Made by a program: the position numbers and the translations under genes | Assembly (NCBI GenBank): GCA_007129985.1 | Contig: SKUL01000238.1 | Coordinates: 1 to 9,991 of the forward strand | Source: Flavobacteriales bacterium | GTDB taxonomy: Bacteria; Bacteroidota; Bacteroidia; Flavobacteriales_D; SKUL01 | DNA: 9,991 nucleotides | Direction: 5' to 3' | In this document: in pieces, positions 1 to 5,622 of the stretch | How positions within the stretch are numbered: the stretch's first letter is position 1 | How the letters are laid out: every line of letters begins with the position of its first letter | Notes under the pieces: generated by a model | Databases searched by the model: none | What the model was told of the DNA's origin: nothing | The model's input: only the letters and a program-made list of their open reading frames with translations

Positions 1-1072
1 AGTCAGCGATGGGCGAGATAACAGGAGCAGTCTCATCGAAAGTGCGGGTTACAGTAGTTGTGGCTGAAGTTGGGTTTCCGCATTCATCAGTCACACTGAA
101 TGTGTAAACGCGGCTTTGTGTGCAACCGTTGGTTACTATATCACCAGCTACACCGGTTGCCATTCCCCCTTCAGAGCAGTTGTCGCTCCAGTTAGCAGTA
201 AGGGTTGGCCACTCAGCATTACAGCCATCAAGAGCAAAATCAGCGGGTGCATCAATGGTAGGAGCAACTTCATCAACAATTCGCGAAACATAGGTAAATG
301 CAAACGCAGAGTTACCGCAATCGTCGGTCACATTAAAGAGGAATTTCAATGTTTCAACGCAGCCATCAACAGTCAGGACACCTTGTGTGCCCACAACAGT
401 GCCACCTTCTGAACAGTTATCAGTCCAGGTGGCGGTAAGTTCCGGCCAGGCGGGGCTGCAACCCTCTATCATGAAATCTTCTGGTGCATCGATAGTCGGG
501 GGAGCCTCGTCAAAGGTGCGATACACAGCAGTTGTGGTTGTTGATGTGTTACCACAGTCATCAGTAGCGGTGAATGTGTAAATTTTTGACTGGATACAAA
601 CGCATTCAATGGTTTCGCAACCAGGGCCAGTAAATTCATCGCTTGTGCAATCAGGACCAGCTTTGAGAAAACCGGTTGATGTAGTCGATAAATAGGCATC
701 ATTCAGCACAACAGTGAAGTCGGCACAAGTATTTTCACCAAGTTGTAAATCATCCCATTTGAGACCATATACACCACATGTAGGGTCATTTCCAACTGTC
801 CAATTGCTGTAAGGCACTCCGTTAATCAGCACTGCTTGAATATCTGAGGCAGTGATGTCTTCGCATAAAGCCAGTGTAAAGTGACTTAGACCAGGTACCC
901 CCCAACATACGTTGTTTGTGAAAGTTGAAGTGCATGCATTTTCTTGAACTTCGCCCGGTATACCGGTGATGGTTCCACCAGCTGAGCAATTGTCTGTCCA
1001 GGTTGTGGATAAACTTGGCCAGTCAGCGTTACAACCATCGAGTACAATATCAGCTACTGGTTCTATTGTTGG
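1..1072 (-). repeat. Tandem 79-residue (237-bp) HYR-like repeats within the surface protein
   Basis: Successive units begin at 1072, 499, 262 and 25 (residues 538, 729, 808, 887). Each has the pattern P-x-I ... GC(N/S)-x-x-WP-x-L ... W-x-DNCS-x-GG ... C ... D-x-CGN ... R-x-x-DE. Units 2 and 3 are exactly 79 residues long; unit 1 is 191 because of an inserted module; unit 4 is cut by the window edge. The repeat is also visible as related DNA, for example around 180-230, 410-470 and 980-1040. These are protein-domain repeats, probably spacing or stalk elements, not a DNA-level array. Confidence 0.88.
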
Positions 1073-2683
1073 ATTAGTAGTATCCTGCACCTCGATAGTT
1101 TGCTTACAGGTTGAAACGTTTCCAGCATTGTCGGTTGCGGTCCAGGTTCGAACGATTGTGAAGTTGTTGGGGCAGCTACCCTCTGTAATGTGATCACTCC
1201 ATGTTACAGAAGGGTTGGGATCACAGTCAACCGCCGTGGTGTATCCTGTAAAATCGGGGTGTGTGCTTTCCTGGCACTCGATTACTTGGTTGGGGGCACA
1301 CGTAAGCACAGGAGGATCTGTTTCCAAAATGATGGCAGCACCATCTTCAACTTGAGCTGCGTTGTCGGAAGTAGCAATTGCGTTGTTTGAGTAGTTTACC
1401 GGAGGGGCTACTACAGTTGCGTTTACCTGAATGCTGGCCGAGGCATTCGCTGCCAATGTTCCAATGTTGTATGTCAGCGTATTTCCAACAATTGAAGCAC
1501 CTGCTATTGGAGCTCCAACAATCTGAAGGTTGCTGTAGCCATTTGGAAAGGCATCAGATATTACTACGTTCAGTGCGTCAAGGTCATAGTCTCCACCTGT
1601 ATTTGTTACAGTAATGTTAAACGTAACCTGATCACCCACGCATACCGGACCAGTGGTTACTGTTTTGGTGATGGCTAATTCAGTTCCACAGATAGTATTT
1701 ACAGCCTCAGAAATGGCACCGGCCAGATCACTGAATGGAGGTAGCGAGTAATCATCGGTAAAAATACTACCGTTGTCTTCAAATGAATCAGGGCCTGAAA
1801 CAGCAATGATGTTGCTGAGGTTTACCATGCCGCTGATACCAATTACAAACATGTGCTTGCCCTGGGTTTTGAGTCCATTGGCAGCAGTGATTGCTTTATT
1901 CAGTGCGGTGGTTAAAATGGAGCTCGAAGTTCCTGCAGTGACTCCGCTACAGCTTCCGCTTGGGTTGTTGTAGGCGGTAGGATCTCCGTCAGTAAAAAAG
2001 AAAACGATGTCTGCAGGTAATCCCTGAGCATCGAGTAGAGCATCTTCCCAGTTAGTCCAACCTACACAAGGCCATACACCAATTGGATTGTAGCTTTGGC
2101 CAAGATAGCTTGAGTAGAGGTAGTTGTTAAAATTAGCGATGAAGCTTGGTGTAACTTCAGCCGAAGGGCCAAGGTCGATAATGCTTGAGTGCGTCGCGAA
2201 TTCAATTACACGAAGTTCTGCACCGGAGTTCAGAAGCGCGTTGGCGAGGCCAATGGCCGCATCGCGAACCTGACCTACAGCTCCGAGCGTGTTAATTGAG
2301 TTTGACTCATCCAAGATAAACACCACCCGCAAATCCGAGCATACCAGATCTGCCGGTACATCAGGATTGGGAAGGGGAGTTGGTGTTGAGGATTTCAACA
2401 TCATGGCACCAGAGCCAAAAGAAACTTTCGAAGCTTGCGGTATTAAATCGACCACTTGTGGTTGGCCGGGAGTTACCGATTCTTCGAGCGTTTGTCCCCA
2501 GCTCTGGGGTGTCATGATTAACAGAAATAATAGGGCTGTAAACCAAGCCGTAAGATTTCTGCTCACCGTTTGTGAAGGAGACTCTTTCCGAGAAAGAAAG
2601 CTCCAACACGAGCTTTCGGGAATGCCCTCTGAGGAAAGCAGCCCCGATTCATTGCGGGTAGCGTTTGTTTTCATTTTCGCCAT
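1..2683 (-). CDS. Large secreted VWA / DUF11-like / HYR-repeat surface protein (N-terminal 894 residues, C-terminus outside window)
   Basis: One reading frame stays open from the ATG at 2683 to the left edge, with an in-frame TAA six codons upstream. Hydrophobic signal segment about residues 44-63 (FTALLFLLIM) with probable cleavage after ...QSWG or QSWGQ. A VWA domain at about 115-332 keeps the MIDAS metal site: D125-x-S127-x-S129, T210 and D232 (TDGD); C115 and C332 flank it and could be disulfide-bonded. Next come a DUF11-like domain (335-454), a HYR-like domain (455-537, RTWTATDNAGN and paired Cys), then 79-residue repeats starting at 538, 729, 808 and 887. Repeat 1 carries an extra module (about 584-695). 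The architecture fits an exported Bacteroidota adhesin, probably ending in a type IX secretion tail, but that part is not visible. An ATG at 2674 and a GTG at 2566 are alternative starts. The specific binding partner is unknown. Confidence 0.9.
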   Translation of the reverse strand, partial: MAKMKTNATRNESGLLSSEGIPESSCWSFLSRKESPSQTVSRNLTAWFTALLFLLIMTPQSWGQTLEESVTPGQPQVVDLIPQASKVSFGSGAMMLKSSTPTPLPNPDVPADLVCSDLRVVFILDESNSINTLGAVGQVRDAAIGLANALLNSGAELRVIEFATHSSIIDLGPSAEVTPSFIANFNNYLYSSYLGQSYNPIGVWPCVGWTNWEDALLDAQGLPADIVFFFTDGDPTAYNNPSGSCSGVTAGTSSSILTTALNKAITAANGLKTQGKHMFVIGISGMVNLSNIIAVSGPDSFEDNGSIFTDDYSLPPFSDLAGAISEAVNTICGTELAITKTVTTGPVCVGDQVTFNITVTNTGGDYDLDALNVVISDAFPNGYSNLQIVGAPIAGASIVGNTLTYNIGTLAANASASIQVNATVVAPPVNYSNNAIATSDNAAQVEDGAAIILETDPPVLTCAPNQVIECQESTHPDFTGYTTAVDCDPNPSVTWSDHITEGSCPNNFTIVRTWTATDNAGNVSTCKQTIEVQDTTNPTIEPVADIVLDGCNADWPSLSTTWTDNCSAGGTITGIPGEVQENACTSTFTNNVCWGVPGLSHFTLALCEDITASDIQAVLINGVPYSNWTVGNDPTCGVYGLKWDDLQLGENTCADFTVVLNDAYLSTTSTGFLKAGPDCTSDEFTGPGCETIECVCIQSKIYTFTATDDCGNTSTTTTAVYRTFDEAPPTIDAPEDFMIEGCSPAWPELTATWTDNCSEGGTVVGTQGVLTVDGCVETLKFLFNVTDDCGNSAFAFTYVSRIVDEVAPTIDAPADFALDGCNAEWPTLTANWSDNCSEGGMATGVAGDIVTNGCTQSRVYTFSVTDECGNPTSATTTVTRTFDETAPVISPIAD
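599..934 (-). other. Module of about 112 residues inserted in HYR-like repeat 1
   Basis: Residues about 584-695 interrupt the repeat between its conserved Cys and the strand that reads (Q)SKIYTF in unit 1 and QSRVYTF in unit 3. The insert contains CWGVPGLSHFTL, GVYGLKWDDL, FTVVLN, FLKAG and GPGC. I recall LSH...G(I/L)K(W/F)D patterns from exported beta-rich proteins in other bacteria, but I cannot name the family with certainty. It is rich in Cys and aromatic residues and is in frame with its host repeat, so it looks like a real nested domain and not an assembly artefact. Confidence 0.6.
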
Positions 2684-2702
2684 TTTTGATTAGTATCTTA
2701 TG

Positions 2703-2761
2703 TTAATCGCTGAGCCTGTTACGGCAGAAATTCGGATAGGTTCCGTTTTTCTTTCGATTAA
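2703..2761 (-). promoter_or_regulatory. Inverted repeat in the 5' leader of the surface-protein gene
   Basis: TTAATCG at 2703-2709 is the exact reverse complement of CGATTAA at 2755-2761. Between them a short CGGA/TCCG hairpin can form. The element lies inside the roughly 90-nt leader predicted from the promoter at 2779-2809, ending about 20 nt before the ATG. It could fold the mRNA leader, but seven A/T-rich pairs separated by 45 nt can occur by chance. Confidence 0.3.
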
Positions 2762-2778
2762 TTCTGTTCACAGCGCGA

Positions 2779-2809
2779 CAAAGGTATGTCGACTTTAATG
2801 GCTTGTCAA
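2779..2809 (-). promoter_or_regulatory. Bacteroidota-type promoter for the surface-protein gene
   Basis: On the minus strand TTG (2809-2807) is followed after 20 nt by TACCTTTG (2786-2779). This matches the TTG-N17-23-TAnnTTTG consensus described for the main sigma factor of Bacteroidota. Transcription should start near 2773, giving a leader of about 90 nt before the ATG at 2683. Confidence 0.7.
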
Positions 2810-2817
2810 TACCCTAG

Positions 2818-2831
2818 GTCGATTCATCGAC
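2818..2831. repeat. Small inverted repeat GTCGA-TTCA-TCGAC
   Basis: Perfect 5-bp arms with a 4-nt loop lie 9 bp upstream of the adhesin -33 element. The right arm abuts a run of seven A. It is a possible regulator site or the distal end of the adjacent terminator-like structure. The ATTCATCG in it recurs at 2843-2850, 21 bp away. Confidence 0.35.
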
Positions 2832-2873
2832 AAAAAAACGCCATTCATCGGGTTGTGTAGCGGGCTGAATGGC
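2832..2873 (-). terminator. Terminator-like hairpin on the minus strand with no evident gene upstream
   Basis: GCCATTCA (2840-2847) and TGAATGGC (2866-2873) form a perfect 8-bp stem with an 18-nt loop. Read on the minus strand the stem is followed by G and then seven T. This resembles an intrinsic terminator for transcription running leftward, but the genes to its right, bcp and recA, are on the plus strand. It may stop antisense or pervasive transcription before it reaches the adhesin promoter. The long loop makes it weaker than the other two terminators in the window. Confidence 0.4.
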
Positions 2874-2904
2874 ATCTGAAAGCCTCATAAATACTACGGA
2901 TTAT

Positions 2905-2912
2905 TAGTTTTG
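2905..2912 (+). promoter_or_regulatory. Possible -7 element TAGTTTTG upstream of bcp-recA
   Basis: TAGTTTTG matches TAnnTTTG exactly. However, no TTG stands 17-23 nt upstream, so the promoter would be weak or activator-dependent. If used, the leader would be about 90 nt and would include the palindrome at 2956-2978. Confidence 0.3.
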
Positions 2913-2955
2913 AGGGACTTAGAAAAAAAATGAACAAAAGCAGCGAATTTTTTGT

Positions 2956-2978
2956 GGTACGTACATACATTACGTACC
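2956..2978. promoter_or_regulatory. Perfect palindrome GGTACGTA-N7-TACGTACC, candidate operator of bcp-recA
   Basis: The two 8-bp arms are exact reverse complements separated by CATACAT. The site ends 32 bp before the bcp ATG at 3011. A -7-like CACCTTTG (2987-2994, one mismatch to TAnnTTTG) follows 8 bp downstream with no TTG at the -33 position, so the palindrome sits where a regulator could replace or block the -33 contact. It could alternatively form an RNA hairpin if transcription begins upstream. The regulator is unknown. Confidence 0.5.
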
Positions 2979-2986
2979 TATCTAAG

Positions 2987-2994
2987 CACCTTTG
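2987..2994 (+). promoter_or_regulatory. Weak -7 element CACCTTTG close to bcp start
   Basis: It differs from TAnnTTTG at one position. It would give a transcription start near 3000 and a leader of about 10 nt. There is no -33 TTG; the palindrome at 2956-2978 occupies that region. Confidence 0.3.
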
Positions 2995-3010
2995 TAAAAA
3001 TCAAAAAGAG

Positions 3011-3478
3011 ATGAACACACCAAAAATTGGCCAACAAGCCCCCGACTTTCACTTTCAGACTGTTGATGGACAAGCAAAAAAACTCAGCGACCTGCTAGGA
3101 AAGAAAATAGTTCTTTATTTTTACCCGAAAGATGACACCCCAGGATGCACAGCTCAGGCCTGCAACCTTCGGGACAACTACGGCGAGTTGCTGGGCGCAG
3201 GAATTGAGGTGATTGGAGTGAGCGCGGATACTGATGCAAAGCATGATAAGTTCCGCGCTAAATACAATCTTCCTTTTCCGCTGATAGCTGATACCGAAAA
3301 GGATGTTATCCAGTTATACGGTGTCTGGGGAAAAAAGAAGTTCATGGGAAAGGAGTACGAGGGAATTCATCGCACCACCTTTATTATTGACGAAAAAGGA
3401 AAAATTGCTCACATCATAGATAAGGTTAAAACCAAAGAGCACAGCAAGCAAATCAACGAATTGTTAAACTTCAAATAA
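3011..3478 (+). CDS. bcp: Thioredoxin-dependent thiol peroxidase, BCP/PrxQ peroxiredoxin
   Basis: The 155-residue protein reduces hydrogen peroxide and organic hydroperoxides in the cytoplasm using thioredoxin. The AhpC/TSA-type thioredoxin fold starts with IGQQAPDF. The catalytic loop TPGCTAQAC has peroxidatic C46 (with T43 and P44) and C51 five residues later, the resolving-Cys position of atypical 2-Cys PrxQ enzymes such as E. coli BCP. The later motif GIHRTTFIID carries the conserved Arg. Start at 3011 is chosen because MNTPKIGQQAPDF matches the usual N-terminus and length; the in-frame ATG at 2930 would add 27 unrelated residues and lie over the palindrome. recA follows 9 bp downstream, so the two are probably cotranscribed. 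No targeting signal is present. Confidence 0.95.
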   Translation: MNTPKIGQQAPDFHFQTVDGQAKKLSDLLGKKIVLYFYPKDDTPGCTAQACNLRDNYGELLGAGIEVIGVSADTDAKHDKFRAKYNLPFPLIADTEKDVIQLYGVWGKKKFMGKEYEGIHRTTFIIDEKGKIAHIIDKVKTKEHSKQINELLNFK

Positions 3479-3487
3479 CACACTACT

Positions 3488-4486
3488 ATGGCGACTGACG
3501 CGAACAAAGAAAAACTAAAGGCCCTGCAGCTTACCATTGATAAACTGGAAAAGTCATTTGGAAAAGGGGCGGTAATGAAACTCGGCGACGATGCCGTTGT
3601 ACAGGTTGAATCTATTCCCTCCGGATCTGTAACCCTGGATATGGCGCTTGGAGTTGGAGGCTACCCGAAGGGGCGAATCATTGAGATTTATGGTCCTGAG
3701 TCTTCGGGTAAAACCACCCTTGCCATTCATGCAATTGCTGAAGTGCAGAAGAAAGGAGGCATTGCTGCGATTGTTGATGCCGAGCATGCGTTTGATCGCT
3801 TCTATGCCGAGAATCTGGGCGTGGATACCGGTGAACTGCTCATTTCGCAGCCCGATAATGGTGAGCAGGCGCTTGAAATAGCCGAGAACCTGATTCGTTC
3901 AGGTGCTGTGGATTTGCTAGTGGTTGATTCAGTAGCGGCACTGACACCCCGCGCTGAGATTGAAGGAGAAATGGGCGACTCTCAAATGGGATTGCAAGCC
4001 AGGCTTATGTCAAAAGCCCTCCGGAAACTCACCGGTACCATCAGCAAAACAGGATGCTGCTGCATTTTTATAAACCAGCTTCGCGAGAAGATTGGAGTCA
4101 TGTTCGGAAATCCGGAAACAACGACAGGTGGTAATGCACTCAAATTTTATGCTTCAATCCGCCTCGATATACGTCGTATAAGCCAGATAAAGGAAGGCGA
4201 TGAAGTGATTGGAAACCGTACCCGTGTAAAAGTGGTGAAAAACAAGGTGGCCCCTCCGTTCCGCAAATCCGAGTTCGACATTATGTACGGTGCAGGGATT
4301 TCTAAAACCGGTGAAATACTGGATCTTGCAGTGGATATGGGTATCGTGAAAAAGAGCGGTTCATGGTTCAGTTACGGAGAAACCCGGCTAGGTCAGGGAA
4401 GGGATGCAGTGAAGCAGGTGATAGCAGATAACCCCGAACTGCAGGAGGAACTGGAGGAGCGCATCAAAACGCACCAGCCGGAGTAG
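3488..4486 (+). CDS. recA: Recombinase RecA
   Basis: The 332-residue ATPase forms filaments on single-stranded DNA, drives strand exchange and is the usual co-protease of the SOS response. The Walker A motif GPESSGKT is at 69-76, the catalytic Glu is in DAEHAFD (97-103), and Walker B LLVVD is at 143-147. The L2 DNA-binding loop lies in NQLREKIGVMFGNPETTTGG (196-215). The C-terminal domain includes FDIMYGAGISKTGEILDLAV and ends in a short Glu-rich tail (PELQEELEERIKTHQPE), compared with 353 residues in E. coli. Three consecutive Cys (190-192) precede IFINQLRE. It lies 9 bp after bcp with no promoter or SD in the gap, and a strong terminator follows 25 bp after its stop. No recognisable LexA box was seen; the palindrome before bcp is the only obvious candidate operator. 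Confidence 0.98.
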   Translation: MATDANKEKLKALQLTIDKLEKSFGKGAVMKLGDDAVVQVESIPSGSVTLDMALGVGGYPKGRIIEIYGPESSGKTTLAIHAIAEVQKKGGIAAIVDAEHAFDRFYAENLGVDTGELLISQPDNGEQALEIAENLIRSGAVDLLVVDSVAALTPRAEIEGEMGDSQMGLQARLMSKALRKLTGTISKTGCCCIFINQLREKIGVMFGNPETTTGGNALKFYASIRLDIRRISQIKEGDEVIGNRTRVKVVKNKVAPPFRKSEFDIMYGAGISKTGEILDLAVDMGIVKKSGSWFSYGETRLGQGRDAVKQVIADNPELQEELEERIKTHQPE

Positions 4487-4510
4487 TAAAGAATTGTCAA
4501 ATTTTGTTCA

Positions 4511-4539
4511 TGGGGCTTTCATTTGAAAGCCCCATTTTT
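4511..4539 (+). terminator. Rho-independent terminator of bcp-recA
   Basis: TGGGGCTTTC and GAAAGCCCCA form a perfect 10-bp stem with ATTT loop, followed by TTTTT. It begins 24 bp after the recA stop codon. The structure is complete and should end the bcp-recA transcript before the TPR gene. Confidence 0.93.
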
Positions 4540-4584
4540 GCTTTCTGAAAGAGTGAAATTCAGACATTGAAACACAACATTCCT

Positions 4585-5622
4585 ATGATCAGAGTCGCGT
4601 TTTGGATACTAATTGTCTCGTTTATTGGTATGGTTAGTTGTAACGAGCCCGGAGCTTCGGATGCACCAACAACCGGGAAAGAGGCTGACAAGAGCGAGCA
4701 AAAAGCTCCTCGATCTCGGTCGGATGAGGTTTCCATTGAAATACGAAAAGATCCAAAAAACCCAAAGCTGTATGCCAAACGCGCAGATGCGCATGTGGAA
4801 GAAGGATCCTTGATGCTGGCGTTGGAGGATATTAACAGGGCATTGACACTCGACTCAATGAACGCCGTTTTTCATCTTTCCAAAGGAGAAATTCTCTATG
4901 CTCAAAAGGAAGTTAATGAGGCAATTGACAGCTTTGAGCGTGCCCTTGAACTGGATGCCAATAACACCGAGGCCCTATTGAAGATGGCCGAAGTGCAATT
5001 ACTGCTGCGGCAATATCAAGAGTGTTTTGATCTCGCCAATAAAGCGCTTCGCATCAATGATCAGCTTTATCAGGGGTACTTTATTAAAGGGTATGCTCAC
5101 TACGAACTGGGCGATACATCCAGGTTTGTCTCATCTGTACAAACTGCCATAGAATTAAATCCAAACTTTTTTGACGGCTTTATGATGCTTGGTTCGTTCT
5201 ACAGCTCAGTTAATGATGATGTAGCGCTCGACTATTTTGACAGTGCGCTTGAAGTGAGAAGGGACGACGTGCAGGCACTTTACGCCAAAGCGATGTTTTT
5301 TCAGGAGCAGGGAAGACTTGAAGAAGCGATGGAATTGTACGAATATATGGTGGCGCTGGACCCTAACAATGGGTTAGCTTGGTATAACCAAGGTTATGTC
5401 TGGCTTGAGCACTTCGAAGAACCCCAGGCAGCCATTCCTTTCTTCAAGAAGACCATTGAAGTTTTTGAGGGCTACGATGATGCCTATTACAATCTTGGGT
5501 TGTGCTACGAGCTCATTGGCAATTTCTCAGAGGCCAGAGATTACTTTGAGCAGACACTTGAGGTTAACCCGCAGCACGATTTAGCCGCGGTCGGTCTCAG
5601 CAGAGTGACGCGCCGTTCGTAG
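4585..5622 (+). CDS. TPR-repeat lipoprotein
   Basis: The ATG at 4585 gives a compact lipoprotein signal, MIRVAFWILIVSFIGMVSC, with lipid-attachment Cys at residue 19. An upstream in-frame TTG at 4567 would only add six residues. After a polar, Ser/Lys/Glu-rich linker (about 20-48), eight consecutive 34-35-residue TPR units fill the rest of the protein, beginning about PKNPKLYAKRADAH, MNAVFHLSKGEI, NNTEALLKMAEV, LYQGYFIKGYAH, NFFDGFMMLGSF, DVQALYAKAMFF, NGLAWYNQGYVW and DDAYYNLGLCYE. TPR arrays are protein-binding scaffolds. The protein is probably anchored in the outer or inner membrane; its partner is unknown. Its own promoter was not clearly recognised between the recA terminator and the start. 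The last 42 bp overlap the 3' end of the opposite-strand NHL gene. Confidence 0.9.
   Translation: MIRVAFWILIVSFIGMVSCNEPGASDAPTTGKEADKSEQKAPRSRSDEVSIEIRKDPKNPKLYAKRADAHVEEGSLMLALEDINRALTLDSMNAVFHLSKGEILYAQKEVNEAIDSFERALELDANNTEALLKMAEVQLLLRQYQECFDLANKALRINDQLYQGYFIKGYAHYELGDTSRFVSSVQTAIELNPNFFDGFMMLGSFYSSVNDDVALDYFDSALEVRRDDVQALYAKAMFFQEQGRLEEAMELYEYMVALDPNNGLAWYNQGYVWLEHFEEPQAAIPFFKKTIEVFEGYDDAYYNLGLCYELIGNFSEARDYFEQTLEVNPQHDLAAVGLSRVTRRS
5581..5622. other. 42-bp tail-to-tail overlap of two genes
   Basis: The TPR gene stops with TAG at 5620-5622 on the plus strand, and the NHL gene stops with TAA at 5583-5581 on the minus strand. Both coding ends therefore share this stretch, and no terminator hairpin lies between the genes. 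The overlap encodes the last 13 residues of each protein (ending in VTRRS and SAETDRG). Confidence 0.9.

Larger units (their letters stand above)
2684..3010. other. Divergent intergenic control region, 327 bp
   Basis: No convincing gene lies here. From left to right it holds the adhesin leader with an inverted repeat (2703-2761), the minus-strand promoter (2779-2809), a small hairpin (2818-2831), a minus-strand terminator-like hairpin (2832-2873), a possible plus-strand -7 element (2905-2912), and a palindrome with a weak -7 element just before bcp (2956-2994). An ATG at 2930 is in frame with bcp but is considered an unlikely start. Confidence 0.7.

Noticed and set aside
116..1614. Short plus-strand frames and repeated DNA at the left end, considered as a CRISPR-like or repeat array
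   Set aside because: The repetition has a 237-bp period in frame with the minus-strand protein and is imperfect at DNA level, as expected for protein-domain repeats.
2289..2693. 134-codon open frame on the plus strand
   Set aside because: It is antisense to the VWA region of the surface protein, has no recognisable domain, and its frame is explained by the composition of the real gene.
2930..3010. N-terminal extension of the peroxiredoxin from the ATG at 2930
   Set aside because: The 27 extra residues resemble no part of the BCP family and would place the palindrome and -7-like element inside the coding region. MNTPKIGQQAPDF at 3011 is the normal N-terminus.
4567..4584. TTG start for the TPR lipoprotein
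   Set aside because: ATG at 4585 gives a compact, standard lipoprotein signal with Cys at 19; the TTG adds six residues without improving it.
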